A stretch of DNA of 64,000 bases from Ziziphus jujuba (taxonomy: Eukaryota; Streptophyta; Magnoliopsida; Rosales; Rhamnaceae). The notes under the pieces were generated by a model. It searched no databases, was not told where the DNA came from, and was given only the letters and a program-made list of their open reading frames with translations. The stretch is taken from contig NC_083388.1 in assembly GCF_031755915.1 (NCBI RefSeq), forward strand, positions 24,459,001-24,523,000, written 5' to 3'. Below, one piece after another: positions 49,952-61,307 of the stretch (the stretch's first letter is position 1; each line of letters opens with the position of its first letter). The position numbers were made by a program, and so were the translations under genes.

Positions 49952-52900
49952 ATGTCAATGGAAGAATCATCTTCGGGAGCTATGGTTAAGCTCATTGCCA
50001 CAAATTATACACTTTGGAGACTTCGGATGGAAGATCTCCTCAATTGTAAGGATCTGTTTGATCCTATAGAAGCTAAAGGAGAAAACTCCGATCCCAAAAA
50101 GAAGCAGAATGGAAGAAAATAAGAAAACAATCGGTCAGATCAGGCAATGGATCGACCACAGTGTCTTCCATTATGTAGCAAAGGAAACAGATGCATATGC
50201 CCTCTGGACAAAATTGGATGACATGTACCAGGCCAAGACTACTCGGAACAAAGCCCTGTTGCTTAAGCAATTGGTAAATCTAAAATTACAGAGTGGAACT
50301 TCTGTAGCCAAGCATACCAGTGAGTTCCAGAGCTTGGTAAATCAACTATCTGCTATGGATTACCAACTAGGGGATGAGGATCAGGCTCTCCTACTTCTAA
50401 GCTCTTTTCTAGACAGTTGGAAGACATTGGTAGTCTCTCTCAGCAATTCGGCCCCGAATGGTAAACTTACTATGTCTATGGTTAAGGATGCCCTATTCAA
50501 TGAAGAGGCCAGGAGAAAGGACATTAGCATGGATCAGTCACATGCCCTCGTCACAAAGAGAGGAAGATAACAAAGAGGTGGTCGAGATAGGGGGAGAGGC
50601 AGGAACAAGAGCAGAGGCAAATCTACAGACGGCAAAAAAATCATCATATAAGTGCTATCATTGTGGCCTGGAGGGTCACATGAAGAAGAACTGCAGGAAG
50701 TTGTTGAGAGAGCAGAGACTCCAAAGTAATCAGCCGAAGAAGGATGGAGAGACACTAGTAACTGTTACAGGAGAAGTAGCGCTCTGCTCCACTGAAGAAG
50801 AGACATGCCTTCATATATCAACCCAAGACATTGAGTGGGTAGTCGATACTGCAGCATCTTACCATGTCACTCCACGCAGAGATTTCTTTAAAACGTATAA
50901 AACAGGAGACTTTGGTACGGTAAAGATGGAAATTCCAGTTTCGCAAAGATTGTGGAAACTGGTGATATTCAGGTAAAAACAAATGTTGGTTGTATAATCA
51001 CTTTGAAGGATATCCGTCGTGTTCCAGATCTTTGGCTTAATCTACTTTCGGGAGCAGCCTTAGACAAGCAAGGCTATGACAACTACTTCAGCAAAGGCAC
51101 ATGGAAAATGACGAAAGGTGCCATAGTTGTCGCCCGAGGACATATTTGTGGAACGCTATACAAGACTCATGTGAAGATATGTGCAGATAGCCTTAATATT
51201 GCAAAAGGAGAAGCGTCTCAAAATCTGTGGCACCAGAGACTTTGTCACATGAGTGAAAAAGGATTGTCTACTTTGGCCAAAAAGAAGCCTATCACTGTTT
51301 GCAAGGATGCTACACTAGATCCTTGTAGTCACTGCTTCTTTGGTAAGCAACATAGAGTCTCTTTCAGTTCCTCTGCATCGAGAATATCAAAGTTGCTCAG
51401 TCTGGTCACTCTGATGTTTGTGGTCCCATGGAGGTGGAATCATTAGATGGCAACAAGTATTTCCTAATCTTCATTGATGATGCTTCTCGGAAGGTGTGGG
51501 TATATTTCTTAAAGACAAAGGACCAGGTATTGGATTACTTCAAACTGTTTCATACCATGGTAGAGCGTGAAACAGAAAAGAAGCTGAAATGTCTTCGCTC
51601 AGATAATGGAGGAGAGTATACTTCCAAGGAGTTCGATATCTACTGCAGAAGACACGGCATTCGACATGAGAAGATGGTCCCTCGCACCCTATAACATAAT
51701 GGAATAGCCGAAAGAATGAACCGAACCATTATGGAAAAGGTCAGAAGTATGATCAGTATAGCTAAGATGCCAAAGCCATTCTGGGGAGAAGCTGTTCTTG
51801 TCACCTGCTATTTAATCAACAAATCACCATTAGTACCGTTGAATTTTGAAATTCCAAAGAAAGTGTGGTCGGGTAAGATTCCCTTCTACTCTCATTTAAG
51901 AGTTTTCAGTTGTTTAGCTTATGTACATGCATCCAAGGAGCTCAGGCAGAAGCTCGATGCAAGATCTACTCCATGCATCTTTATAGGATATGGAGATGAA
52001 GAATTCGGATACAGGTTATGGGATCCGAAAACAAAGAAGGTTATTAGTAGCAGGGATGTAGTATTCCATGAAAACCAGACAATGGAAGACATTGAAAAGC
52101 CCACAATGTTTCCTAATTGTAGTTCTAGTGCTGAGAATTTTGGTCCTAATCCAGCACCAGCACAAATAGCCACAGAGGATAATGAGGTGCATGAAGATAT
52201 GCCAGAAGCAGACCAGGAAGAAGAAGGGGATATTGAGCAGGGGGAGACTCAATCCTCTCAAACAGCAGCAGGACCATCACAGCGGTCAGATGATGGTACA
52301 CCTCCTGAAACCAGTGGTTTACAAGTTCAGAGATCTGAGCGAGGCCGAATTCCATCAAAAAGATTTCCAAAATCTGAGTATATTCTGCTTACTGAAGAGG
52401 GGGAGCCAGAGAGTTTCCAAGAAGCTGTTTCTCATCAAGACAAGGAAAATTGGCTATAAGCAATGCAAGATGAGATGGAATCCTTGCAAAAAAATCATAC
52501 TTATGAGTTGGTTGAGCTTCTAACAGGAAAGAAGGCACTAAAGAATAAATGGGTGTTCAAGCTCAAGAAAGATGGCAGCGGAAGGGTGGTGAAACACAAA
52601 TCCCGATTGGTGGTCAAAGGATTTCTTCAGAAGAAAGGAATTGACTTTGATGAGATTTTTTCACCAGTGGTAAAAATGACTTCAATTCAAGTCATTTTTG
52701 GTTTAGTAGCAAATCTAAACCTAGAGCTTGAATAGATGGATGTCAAGACAGTATTTCTTCACGGTCATTTACATGAGGAAATCTACATGGAGCAGCCAGA
52801 AGTATTTAAGGTTTCAGGGAAAGAAAACCTCGTATGCAAGCTGAAGAAGAGCTTTATGGCTTCCAGCAAGCACCAAGACAATGGTACAAGAAGTTTGACT

Positions 52901-53960
52901 CGTTTATGGTGAGTCAAGTCTATAAAAGGACTGCAGCAGACCAGTGTGTTTATATTCAAAAATTTTCAAGTGGAAACTTCATTGCACTTTTGCTATATGT
53001 GGATGACATGTTAATCGTTGGACAAGATGCAATGAAGATTAGTCAGCTGAAGAAAGAATTGTCTAAGTCCTTTGATATGAAGACTTAGGACCAGCTCAAC
53101 AAATTTTGGGAATGCAAATAATCCAAGACAGGAAGAATAGAAGGTTATGGCTATCTCAAGAGAAGTATGTTGAACGGGTGATAAAGAGATTCAACATGGA
53201 TAAAGCCAAACCGATCAGCATTCCACTTGCAAATCATTTCAAGTTGAGCAAGAGATTGTGCCCCTCATCCAAAGAAGAGATAGAAAAGATAGCTTCAGTA
53301 CCATATTCTTCAGCGATAGGAAGTCTGATGTACGCAATGGTGTCTACCAGACCAGACATTGCTCATGCAGTAGGTGTTGTGAGCAAATTTCTTTCAAATC
53401 CTGGAAAGAAACACTGGAAAGCAGTCAAATGGATTCTTAGGTATCTTAAAGGTACATCAAAGCTATGTTTGTGCTATGGGGGAGGTGATCCAGTCTTAGA
53501 AGGCTATACAGATGCAAATATGGCCGAAGACCCTGATAATAGAAAGTCTACATCAAGTTATCTCTACACTTTTGCAGGGAGAACTGTGTCATGGCAGTTA
53601 AGATTGCAAAAGTGTGTTGCTTTATCCACTACAGAAGCATAGTACATTGCCACAGCGGAAGCGGATAAGGAAATGTTATGGTTAAAGCGTTTTCTCACAA
53701 AACTAGGCATTAAGCAAGAAGACTACAAGATACATTATGATAACCAAAGTGCCATATATTTGAGCAAGAACTCAATGTATCATTCCCGTACAAAGCACAT
53801 TGACATCCGTTATCATTGGATACGTGAGGCAATAGAACAACAGTTGCTGAAACTGATGAAGATCCATACAAAGGAGAATCCAACAGATATGCTAACAAAA
53901 GTTGTTGCTCAAGAGAAGCTGAAGCTGTGCAGAGACATAGCCGGAATGGATGGCAGATGA
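49952..53960 (+). pseudogene. Copia-2 gag-pol remnant
   Basis: A broken gag-pol frame in the order gag, CCHC, protease, GAG-pre-integrase, integrase core, RT, RNase H. The largest surviving open pieces are the integrase C-terminal region (51716-52459, with FWGEAVLVTCYLINKSPL) and the RT/RNase H part (53106-53642). At least two frameshifts and six stops are visible. The RT catalytic YVDD is intact. No single product spans it. Confidence 0.9.
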
Positions 53961-53995
53961 CCATCAGTTTTTAAATGCGGCTGGAGGGGGAGAAT

Positions 53996-54463
53996 TGTTA
54001 AATCCAGCCGCACCACACTGCACCAACAGTGTGAAACCAGCAGTTCATCATTTTTTACAATAGCCATTGTTACATTTAACACCGAACTCCAACTTGCTCA
54101 ACAATTGTGGGCAATGTCAGAAGGCCGGTGCTGAACGTCAGAAGAGGTTGAAAATGGAGGACATGCACCGAATTTGTGAGCCTATAAATAGGCTCCATCC
54201 CTTTGCATGCAAGCCAAGCCAAGTGGTGCAACCTCAATATCACCCAAGTGAGGAGTGTTGAGAGTAGTGTTTAAGTTCCAAAGACAGCTTGAGAGAAGAG
54301 TGAGCAATTCCAGAAAGAATTTAACAGTGTAGAAAGAAGTTTCACATGAGAATCCTCCATGAGAAAAGTTTTTATCTTTGTAATCTATTTCAAGTGAGTA
54401 ATAGAATTAATTTTTATTTTTCTTCTCATATTTCTTCTCTAAAGTGGTGAGAGAACCACAACA
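53996..54463 (+). repeat. Copia-2 3' LTR (468 bp)
   Basis: TGTTAAATCC...CCACAACA, the same length as the 5' LTR and followed by the TTAAC duplication. The first bases (TGTTAAA) differ from the 5' copy (TGTGAAG). The TATA-like element is conserved (54180-54191). Confidence 0.95.
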
Positions 54464-55660
54464 TTAACAATATCTGGAAATAATCCTTTAGAAAGCATTT
54501 CTTCAAAGAGTTTCATTGCTCCATCTGTCTTTTTCTTGTTATAATACCCATCAAAATGTTGTAAGCATAAACATGAGTTTCACAACCCTTGGGAAGCATC
54601 ATATCAAAAACCTTTCTTGCCACATCAACTTCTTTCTGCAAACAGTAACCGTAGATGAGTGAATTGTACGTAAACTCACTAGGTTTGATGCCTTTTTGAC
54701 TCATAATTTCAACCACGCCTTGGGCTTCTACGACCATGTCCTCTATACGTGGTGCATAAACTCAGACAGAGAAAGTTAGTATATTGGGAGTAATTTTTCT
54801 GCTTACCATGTCATTCAACAATTTTGTACCCTCTTTCTACTGGCCCAAGTCGCAGGCTCCCTGGATTAACGAGGTGTAAGTAACAAAACATCGGGAAGAA
54901 GAACCCTGGTATTCATTTCCAAAAAGAGGTTCATGGCTTCTGAAACCAGCCAATCCTTGCAAAGGCAAACAATCACTGTGGGATAGGTAACTGTGTTAGG
55001 CTTGCAAATCTCTTCCTCCATCTTCCTAAACCACTGAATGGCTGCACTGGTTTTCCCCATTTTGCATAATGCATTTAGTATTGTGTTATAAGTAACAACA
55101 TTAGGCTCACAGTCTCCCTCCTTCACGGTGTGAAAGCATCGTAATGCCTCAACAAATTTACCATTCAGGCAAAATCATTTCATAAGAGTGATCAGCGTCA
55201 CAACTTCCCATTCATAACCAAGTTTGAATAACTTGAGAGACACAAACAAACTACAATCCATACGGTTCAAATCACCCAAGCAATTAATCAAAATATTTAG
55301 AGTATACAAATCAGGCACGATTCCAAACATACCCATTTGCTTATACGAAGTAATCACGGCCAAATAATGGTTCATTCTGGCAATTTTGGTTAAAAGTTGG
55401 TTGGAAAGCACAAGAGAAGGCAGAGGATGCATTAGGAGCATGGTATTGAACAAACTCAAAGTATCGTTTAAGTCATTACAATTGCCATGGAGCTTCTTGA
55501 AGGCTGTATGGGTATTAGGATAGGAGGGCTTGAGAATGAAAGGAAAAAAGCAGGGTTTTCAAAGAAGAAGAAGAAGTACCTCTATTGATACAACTGCAAG
55601 CATTCCTACGAGCACTTCTCTGCATCATCTCCCTCAACACGTTTAGGCCGAACAAGGAGA
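54464..55660 (-). pseudogene. RFL-type PPR pseudogene copy F, 5' part
   Basis: The N-terminal half of copy F. The start region (about 55650, FGLNVLREMMQR-like) matches copy C's presequence but lacks its Met. It continues in one frame through LNDTLSLFNTMLLMHPLP (55459-55175), an in-frame TGA at 55177-55175 where a Gly codon is expected, then FVEALRCF, PNVVTYNTIL and MGKTSAAIQWFRKMEEEICK (55126-54866). A frameshift near 54890 and more downstream lead to the piece at 54737-54513 (KPSEFTYNSLIYGYCLQKEVD). Copia-2 then interrupts it. Joined with 48233-48888 it spans the full length of an RFL gene. Confidence 0.9.
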
Positions 55661-56194
55661 AACAGCTTCAAAAAAACAGACTTCCTCTCAGAATTGAAAA
55701 TGGCAAATTTCTCTCTTCCCAAGAAAAAATATTTCCATTTCTCAGCCTTTTTTTTTTTTTTTTTTTTTTTCCCTGAATTCCGTTTCTCAGCTCTTGCGCA
55801 AAGTAAATGCCTGTTGGTTGTCTTTTTATTTTTATTTTTCTGGGTATTTGCTTTATTAAAGAAAAAGAAGAGTTATTAAAAAAAACTTATAGAGGAAATA
55901 GCAGTAATACCAAAAAGAATATTTTCTATATAAAAAAAATTCGAAATTTTTTTTTATGTAATTTTATATTTCATTATTTTCGGCAAAAGTGTTTTTAAGG
56001 TAGCAACGGAAGTCAAAAAGACAGGTTTTAGAAAGTCGAAAACTATTTTTGTTAGGGTAAAGAGTCGATACAAAAGCTCTGCTTTTGGCCATTAGAGATA
56101 GACAGAGGAGCTAAAAACCCTAGCTTTATCAGGTTGGAGCTCGTAGTAGTGTTTCAAGGATTCAGAAATAGCAGCCTTAGGAAGAGTGAAAAGG
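55661..56194. other. Region between PPR copy F and DPH6
   Basis: The upstream flank of copy F and the promoter and leader of DPH6, diverging from here. Contains a T-run (55746-55771) and A/T-rich sequence. The open frames here (for example 55585-55998) are low in complexity and have no domain. The DPH6 leader probably begins after about 56080. Confidence 0.5.
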
Positions 56195-57431
56195 ATGAAG
56201 GTGGTCGCTTTGGTCAGTGGTGGCAAGGACAGCTGCTATGCCATGATGAAATGCATCCAATACGGTCACCAGGTTCGAATCCTTTTATTACTTCTTTCTC
56301 TCTATGCTTTTTTTTTTTTCCCGAAACTCTAAAAAACTCAGAAATTTTTTTTTATTTTTTTATGAGTTTATAAACCCAGAAGTTGATTGAGCTAAAATTG
56401 AGTACTTTTCTTTGGCTTTGGTTGATTGGCTGCTGATAAAACGCATGGAAAGTTAATTATACCTGTTTTGTTTGGAATTGATACTTGGGAACTTTCTTTG
56501 GTTGCTTATAATATATACAGGGGAATTACTTTATGACATCTTTGGAAGTCTAAAGGATTCAAATTTAACTCCTCTAGTTGATTGGCTATTGAGAAAACGC
56601 ATGGAAAGTTAATTATACCTGTTTTGTTTGAACCGAGACATAGGAACTCGTTTTGGTTGCTTCTATTATATACAGGGGAATTACTTTACGATGCCTTCGG
56701 AAATCTAAAGGATTCAAATTTAACTCCTTTTTCGAGTTTTGACCATTTTAATTTAATCTCACTCAGTTTTTTCATTGAACTTATTTGTTTTTGGATGTTC
56801 CATTGAGTTGCTGCCAGTTCTGGGAAAATGCTAGAAACTGGGTTTTGAAGAAAACGGCGTTAAGGAATTAGTAATGGAACTATTAGGTTTTTGTTACACA
56901 GTTTCCATAGACTGAAGTGATGTGATGCTCCCCCTCCTCCTCCCCCATGTGAGAACTGATTCATTTTAAAATGTTGCATAGATTGTTGCATTGGCGAATT
57001 TGCTTCCAGCTGATGATGCAGTTGACGAGCTAGATAGCTACATGTATCAAACTGTAAGTCTTTCTAGTTTTCATAGTGAACTTTTCACAAGTATATAACA
57101 TGTTAAATCTATTTGTTGGAAATTTTCTTTTCAACTTTGATTTTCTTCGTGCTTATTTGATTATATAATAGAAGCTGTTGTATAATGATGGCATGCGCAT
57201 AATACTTCTTGTGTTAATTTTCCCGTACTTGATAGACTGTTGACTATTTAGTTCCTTCCTCAGGTTGGACACCAGATAATTGTCAGCTATGCAGAATGCA
57301 TGGGAGTGCCATTGTTCAGAAGGCGAATACAGGGATCCACAAGGCAAGCCTTTTTAGCAGAAATTTTAGATACAATCAATTATTTTATTTTGGAGACTTT
57401 GCAATTTCTCTTTTGACATGTGAAAGGATAT

Positions 57432-57469
<38 letters not shown>

Positions 57470-60400
57470 AAGAATTTATGGGCATCTGCTACTGCTGAGG
57501 TGGCCTAAAATGGGATAGATAACCAAGGATGCTCCGGTTTGTAAATAAACTTATGTCCCAATTTTGTAGCCTTACATGGTTGGAATCTTCAAGTAGGCCT
57601 TGGTTCACATAAGTTCCAGCTACATGCAGGGAAAGGAGTTAAAAAGGACTGTTTTATTTACTTTAAAGGCTCTATCATAAAGATGTTTTATGTATAAGTG
57701 ATTAAATGAATGTTGAGATTGAAGATTAAGTTCTTGAGAAAAGGATTCTGTAAATCTCTTAAATATTTTCATATTTAATGTCTTCTGTTTATTATTTAGG
57801 CATCAGAAGCTTAGCTACAGCACGACTCCAGGTGATGAAGTTGAAGATATGTTTATTTTGTTAAATGAAGTAAAAAGACAGATACCCTCGGTCACTGCAG
57901 TATCTTCTGGTGCTATTGCATCTGACTATCAAAGACTGCGGGTGGAAAGTGTCTGTTCAAGGTTAGGGCTTGTTTCTCTAGCATATTTGTGGAAACAAGA
58001 TCAGTCGTTGCTCCTTCAGGAAATGGTAATTTGTATTTAGCAATATGAGTGTTGTCAATGCCATTGAAATTGTCTTATCTAACAAGATGTCATCCTTTTT
58101 TCTAATTTACAGATAGCAAATGAGATTGTGGCTATTACAGTAAAGGTAAATTTGCTGTTTTACTTGCTATTTTCTTTTCTTCCTTCAAGTACATTTCTCT
58201 TTTAGTTACAGAATACCTTTGAAGAGGTGGAAATCTGATGCATTTTGATAGGTTGCTGCCATGGGGTTGGATCCTGTGAAGCACTTGGGTAAAGAAATAG
58301 CTTTCTTGCAACCGTATCTGCATAAGTTGAACAAGTATGTCAATTTTATTTTGTTTTTTCTTTTCTCTGCTTTTCCTTGTATTGTATTTTAAGCTTGACT
58401 ATATAAGTCGTTTGTGAAGTTTTCTTATTCCTTGGCAGGTTGTATGGGATTAATGTATGTGGTGAAGGAGGGGAATATGAAACATTGACACTAGATTGCC
58501 CTCTCTTTGTTGTAAGTTTATGGTATCCTTTATCTCTCGTAAAGATGTTCGATCAAACTCTTTATTCAGTATTCACTATCATCTGAACTGGCCTTTAGTA
58601 TTCCACGAATATGGAGTATGCGGTTATGTATGATTTAGGTTTTTATTTTATGTTCATTTAAAGAGATCTTTTGGTTCAATGATCTCTGTTCATTGTAAGA
58701 ATCATTTCCATTCTAGTCTCATCTATTTATTTGTTTTTGAAAGTTTATGGTCATTGATCTTCCATTTTTCACACAATAATTGTTTAAATTCCAGAATGCT
58801 CAAATCAAGCTCGATGAGTTTCAAGTCATTCTGCACTCTTCAGATTCCATAGCTCCTTCTGCAGTCCTTCATCCGTTGGCTTTTCATTTGGAGAAGAAGA
58901 CAAATACCCAAAATATTTGTCAGGAAAAATCAGATATTGTATTTGAAGTGCAGGGAGACTGCTTGCAAGAATGTGGTGCTGCTCCCCAATCTGTTGCTGA
59001 AGTCAACAATTTAGTGGGAGTTTTGGAACATAAGCTTCACATATCTAGAACACAGAAGAGTGATACTTTTTCCATTTGTTGCTGGTTGCAAGATTCGCAC
59101 AAACCTTCATCAGGTAATTAATAGAGGAATATTTTGAGTTTGCAGTATTCGAAACAGCAAGTGTTTCATTTCTCCGTATTTCTTCCCTATTCTCAGTGCC
59201 TTTGTTTGTGTTATCACAATTTTTATGTGTTCTATTTGGTGATCAGGTTTGCTAGAAGATATGAAGGCTGTTCTAAGGAAAATTGAATTGCAACTTGCAG
59301 GATATGGTTTTGGTTGGGAGAATGTTCTTTATATTCATCTCTACATTTCTGACATGAATGAGTTTGCTGCAGCAAATGAAACATACCTAAGATTTATAAC
59401 ACAGGAGAAGTGTCCTTATGGCGTTCCATCTCGCAGTACAATTGAACTGCCTTTATTGCCAGAGGGTTTAGGCAGGGCATACATTGAGGTTTTAGTTGCA
59501 AATGACCAAACCAAAAGAGTTCTGCATGTGCAAAGTATTTCCTGTTGGGCACCTAGTTGCATTGGACCTTATAGCCAGGTAAAGTACATAAGTTGTCTTT
59601 AACTCTGTTTATTAAATTTACTATATTTTTGTTTCTCTGGGATTTAGTTGAATCAAGACTGTTTTCACTTAAATTTTAATTCTATGTAATTAACTGTACA
59701 CTAGAATTTTTTTTGGGGTTGTTCTTTAGTCTAAGTTTCAAATACATAATAAGAACGTGGGGCCACTTACCCTTGTGCAGTCATATTACATAGCATAACA
59801 CATTGGTGTCTGCTTCCAGGCAACTTTACATAAGAATGTACTTCACATGGCTGGACAGTTGGGGCTTGATCCTCCCACGATGGTTCTATGTAATGGAGGC
59901 ACCACTTCTGAGTTGGAAAAGGCACTAGAAAACAGTGAAGCAGTGGCAAAATGCTTTAACTGTTCGATATCTACTTCAGCTATGTTCTTTGTTATCTATT
60001 GTTCCACACATATTCCATCATCAGAGAGACTCCAAATCCAAGAAAAGCTCGATACATTTCTTAAGAAAGTGAAGCTATTTCATCTTGACAAAGCACGCAT
60101 ATCTCCCATTTTCTTATATGTCCTTGTCCCTGATCTGCCAAAAAGGTATTTGTTCTGTTTGTCTCTGCATCTGGCTCTCCTCATCATATTTATGCAATTG
60201 GAAGGAATCAATATGTTTTGTTATTCTTTTATCAGGTTAAACTTATTTCGTCATCATCACCCCCAGGCCAACCTTCTTTTAGTCTATGGCTTTGTTTAGA
60301 AATCTGACTAGAAACGAAAGGAGAAAAGCACTTGCTTAAAGTTCATGTCTGATCAGATTTAAGACCTTGCAGTTTCCTTGGTTTATAGATAGATTGAGAT

Positions 60401-61307
60401 TACACTTTTAGGAAAACCTCGTGATGGGACAGTGTTCCAAAAATTACATTTGGCTTTATGGTTGGGACAAATACTATCTTTTTTATGAAGTTAGAACAAG
60501 AAACTGACTTTTTATTCATCCATCTTTCTGCATCATTACTGAACATGGCTGCTGAAATTTGGATGAACTTGCAATCATAAATGCCTTCTTGTTTTGGTAT
60601 TGCAGAGCACTTGTAGAAGTAAAGCCCATTCTTTTTGTTGCGGAGGATACAGAAGCAATAAATGAAACTTTGCAAGACCAATCTTGCATGAGATCCCATA
60701 GTCGTTTGGGTTTTGAGCATGCAGAGTGGCATGATTCTTGTGTTAAAAAATGTGTTGTTCCTGGGAAGTTATGTGGGGTAATCTTGTGTGTTACAGGTGA
60801 ACTTGCTGTGAAGATCTGTACTGATCATTTAGGTGCCAACCAGAGCAAAGGGGTCAATCAAAACTTATCCAAGGAGGATCAAATGGAAAAAGTATCAAGA
60901 TTTTGCATTTATCTCCTTAATAAAATTATCATCGAGAATGGTTTCTCTTGGGAAGACATAATGGTTAGTTCTATAGCATGTTTACTCATAACTTTTTATA
61001 ACTGATTCTTGTCTATGATAGCGATGACATTGTGCATTTAATTTTTGTAAATTATTCTGATAACCTCATGTAGTTTCTATTTCTTCTGTAGTACCTGAGG
61101 TTCTATTTTCCAACGAGCCTTCATTTGCCTTTGGAGGCACTATCAACCATGTTCACCAATGCATTCCTTGAACTTGCTTCAATGTGTCCAGCGATTGCAG
61201 TTGGAAACGAGCCCATCTTCAACCTTGTTCCTGTTTTGGGTGCTGGGGGGTCTGCCACATCCATGGATGATATTATCACCTGTGAACTCTTTGCCCAGAA
61301 ATCTTGA
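56195..61307 (+). CDS. DPH6: Diphthine-ammonia ligase DPH6 (ATP-PPase plus two YjgF/RidA domains), 12 exons, 731 aa
   Basis: Exons: 56195-56272, 56982-57053, 57264-57343, 57800-58025, 58113-58145, 58252-58334, 58439-58511, 58795-59113, 59247-59578, 59820-60145, 60606-60963, 61092-61307; 2196 bases with consistent phases. DPH6 catalyses the last step of diphthamide synthesis on elongation factor eEF2 in the cytosol, amidating diphthine using ATP and ammonium. The N-terminal domain (about 1-235) has the ATP-PPase loop SGGKDS at residues 8-13, and the family motif CGEGGEYETLTLDCPLF near 200-215. The rest carries two YjgF/RidA-like domains (about 325-440 and 440-560, then a divergent C-terminal part), as in the plant and yeast enzymes (Arabidopsis At3g04480, from memory). 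Intron 3 has a GC donor. Intron 1 holds a 156-base tandem duplication related to the array on the left. The frame is intact and likely functional. Confidence 0.95.
56421..56730 (+). repeat. 156-base tandem duplication in DPH6 intron 1
   Basis: Copies start at 56421 and 56577 (GTTGATTGGCT), run through CGCATGGAAAGTTAATTATA and end near AAATTTAACTCC. The second half of each copy (GGGGAATTACTTTA...GGATTCAAATTTAA) is the block that recurs in the array spacers to the left. Confidence 0.92.
57434..57467. repeat. AG microsatellite in DPH6 intron 3
   Basis: An uninterrupted run of about 17 AG units lies within intron 3, about 90 bases after the GC donor. It may vary in length between individuals; no functional role is suggested. 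Confidence 0.9.

Larger units (their letters stand above)
48889..54463 (+). mobile_element. Copia-2: complete but degenerate Ty1/Copia retrotransposon, 5575 bp
   Basis: LTRs of 468 bases each (48889-49356 and 53996-54463), target duplication TTAAC (48884-48888, 54464-54468). A primer site next to the 5' LTR (TGGAATCAGAGC, 49359-49370) differs by one base from the usual tRNA-Met site. Polypurine tract GGCTGGAGGGGGAGAA at 53979-53994. Gag starts at ATG 49952; a frameshift near 50096 splits it. CCHC knuckle at 50653-50694; protease with DTAAS where DTGAS is usual; integrase with GNKYFLIFIDDASRKVW; RT with YVDD at 52996-53007; RNase H to 53960. Stops at about 50568, 51692, 52457, 52732, 53085 and 53640 and further frameshifts leave it inactive. 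It is the same coding lineage as Copia-1. Confidence 0.95.
19830..56820. repeat. Decayed tandem array of PP2A-fragment / RFL-PPR / DPH6-intron units
   Basis: This overview entry covers a region in which the same blocks recur in the same orientation. (i) Minus-strand RFL-type PPR sequence occurs as copies A-F. (ii) Plus-strand pieces of the PP2A B'' gene occur near 25.3-26.0, 29.7-30.5, 44.2-44.7 and 47.3-48.0 kb. (iii) A block shared with DPH6 intron 1, recognisable by TATGACATCTTTGGA and by the GGAACTACTAGGTTTTGTT region, occurs near 19.8, 23.4, 24.5, 29.3-29.5, 31.6/32.0, 32.7 and 45.6 kb. Shared junctions between copies show that whole units were duplicated, not single genes. Copies differ by substitutions, small indels, local tandem duplications and large transposon insertions. 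Confidence 0.8.

Noticed and set aside
51716..52459. 247-codon open frame as a host gene
   Set aside because: It is the integrase C-terminal region of Copia-2 (FWGEAVLVTCYLINKSPL and following).
55585..55998. Small plus-strand frames upstream of DPH6
   Set aside because: Poly-Phe and poly-Lys translations of T- and A-runs, with no conserved features.
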